DNA from: Prescottella soli
GTDB taxonomy: Bacteria; Actinomycetota; Actinomycetes; Mycobacteriales; Mycobacteriaceae
Direction of reading: 5' to 3'
Length of the DNA stretch: 64,000 nucleotides
Assembly (NCBI RefSeq): GCF_040024445.1
Contig: NZ_CP157276.1
Span: 4,216,001 to 4,280,000, forward strand
The notes below the pieces were generated by a model. The model searched no databases, was not told the DNA's origin, and saw only the letters and a list, made by a program, of their open reading frames with translations. This document shows, one piece after another, positions 63,789-64,000 of this stretch. Numbering within the stretch: the stretch's first letter is position 1; each line of letters begins with the position of its first letter. The translations under genes and the position numbers were made by a program.

Positions 63789-64000
63789 CGCCCGCCGGGC
63801 GGCCGGCGGGCGGCGACGGCGCGCGCCGATGGTGGGCTCGGTTCGCGTTGGTCGCCGCCTGTTGCGCGGCAGCGCTTCCCGTCGTCGTCGCGGGGCTGGT
63901 GGCGGCCGTCGCCGTGCTGCTGGTCGCGATCGGTGGCCTGGTGGTCGCGGTCGCGGCGTCCTACCTGTTCCTCACCGGTCGTGGACCGGTGCGCTGGTTC
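63785..64000 (+). CDS. membrane protein, truncated by the window edge
   Basis: An open frame from GTG 63785 (overlapping the previous stop) runs to the end of the window without a stop, giving 72 residues so far. A basic, Gly/Arg-rich N-terminus is followed by one or two long Ala/Val-rich hydrophobic helices (LVAAVAVLLVAIGGLVVAVAA) and GRGPVRW. No family is identifiable from this part. The overlap suggests an operon with the GlsB-like gene. Confidence 0.65.
   Translation, partial: MTPAGRPAGGDGARRWWARFALVAACCAAALPVVVAGLVAAVAVLLVAIGGLVVAVAASYLFLTGRGPVRWF

Overview
The window is high-G+C actinobacterial chromosome, most likely Rhodococcus or a close relative in the Nocardiaceae/Mycobacteriales. 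Supporting signs are a str operon (rpsL-rpsG-fusA-tuf), DUF3558 lipoproteins, a KshB-type steroid hydroxylase reductase under a KstR-like operator, a mycofactocin locus, a DUF222/HNH (13E12-type) relic and a tiny corynebacterial-PorA-like peptide. Species cannot be fixed from the sequence alone. I see no rRNA, tRNA, CRISPR array, prophage or intact insertion sequence.

Layout. 0-2.5 kb: a MarR regulator overlapping a DHA2-family efflux pump, a perfect terminator, and a small unknown protein. 2.6-11.9 kb: a tightly overlapped seven-gene catabolic operon (TIGR03084 protein, AtuA-like protein, two acyl-CoA dehydrogenases, both subunits of a biotin-dependent acyl-CoA carboxylase, enoyl-CoA hydratase). 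It resembles acyclic-terpene or leucine/isovalerate degradation and ends at a 22-bp perfect hairpin. 11.9-14.0 kb: a 42-aa PorA-like peptide gene, a divergent TetR gene and two DUF3558 lipoproteins. 14.0-18.8 kb: the str operon with a long leader. 18.8-26.6 kb: a LysR/NTF2-like pair, a six-gene Asp23 (alkaline-shock) operon ending in a pentapeptide-repeat protein, a ferredoxin reductase, a glutamate-racemase-like protein, a TetR gene and an SPW-repeat membrane protein.

26.7-46.8 kb is the mycofactocin region. kshB (KstR-like box) and mftM-mftR run leftward; mftA-B-C-D run rightward from a shared promoter region with an MftR-operator-like dyad. After mftD come two OYE/FadH-type flavoenzymes flanking a mycofactocin-coupled SDR. 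About 5.7 kb of accessory DNA follows (a twice-frameshifted DUF222/HNH pseudogene, a small membrane protein, a limonene-epoxide-hydrolase-like gene, an SDR, a truncated ORF, a SMI1/KNR4-like gene and unknowns). Then mftE-mftF-mftG complete the pathway, so the biosynthetic genes are split by about 10.5 kb.

46.8-63.4 kb is devoted to alcohol, aldehyde and amino-alcohol oxidation. It holds a GAF regulator, aldehyde dehydrogenase, Zn alcohol dehydrogenase, DUF779 protein and ethanolamine ammonia-lyase EutB/EutC. Next are an unknown HTH-like protein, a DUF1275 protein, an MHS-family transporter, an acyl-CoA synthetase, an AcoR-like regulator, an IdeR-box-preceded secreted protein, a second aldehyde dehydrogenase and an NDMA-dependent (mycofactocin-requiring) alcohol dehydrogenase. 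The redox cofactor locus and its probable client enzymes therefore lie close together. The window ends with a GlsB/YeaQ-type membrane protein and a membrane protein cut by the window edge.
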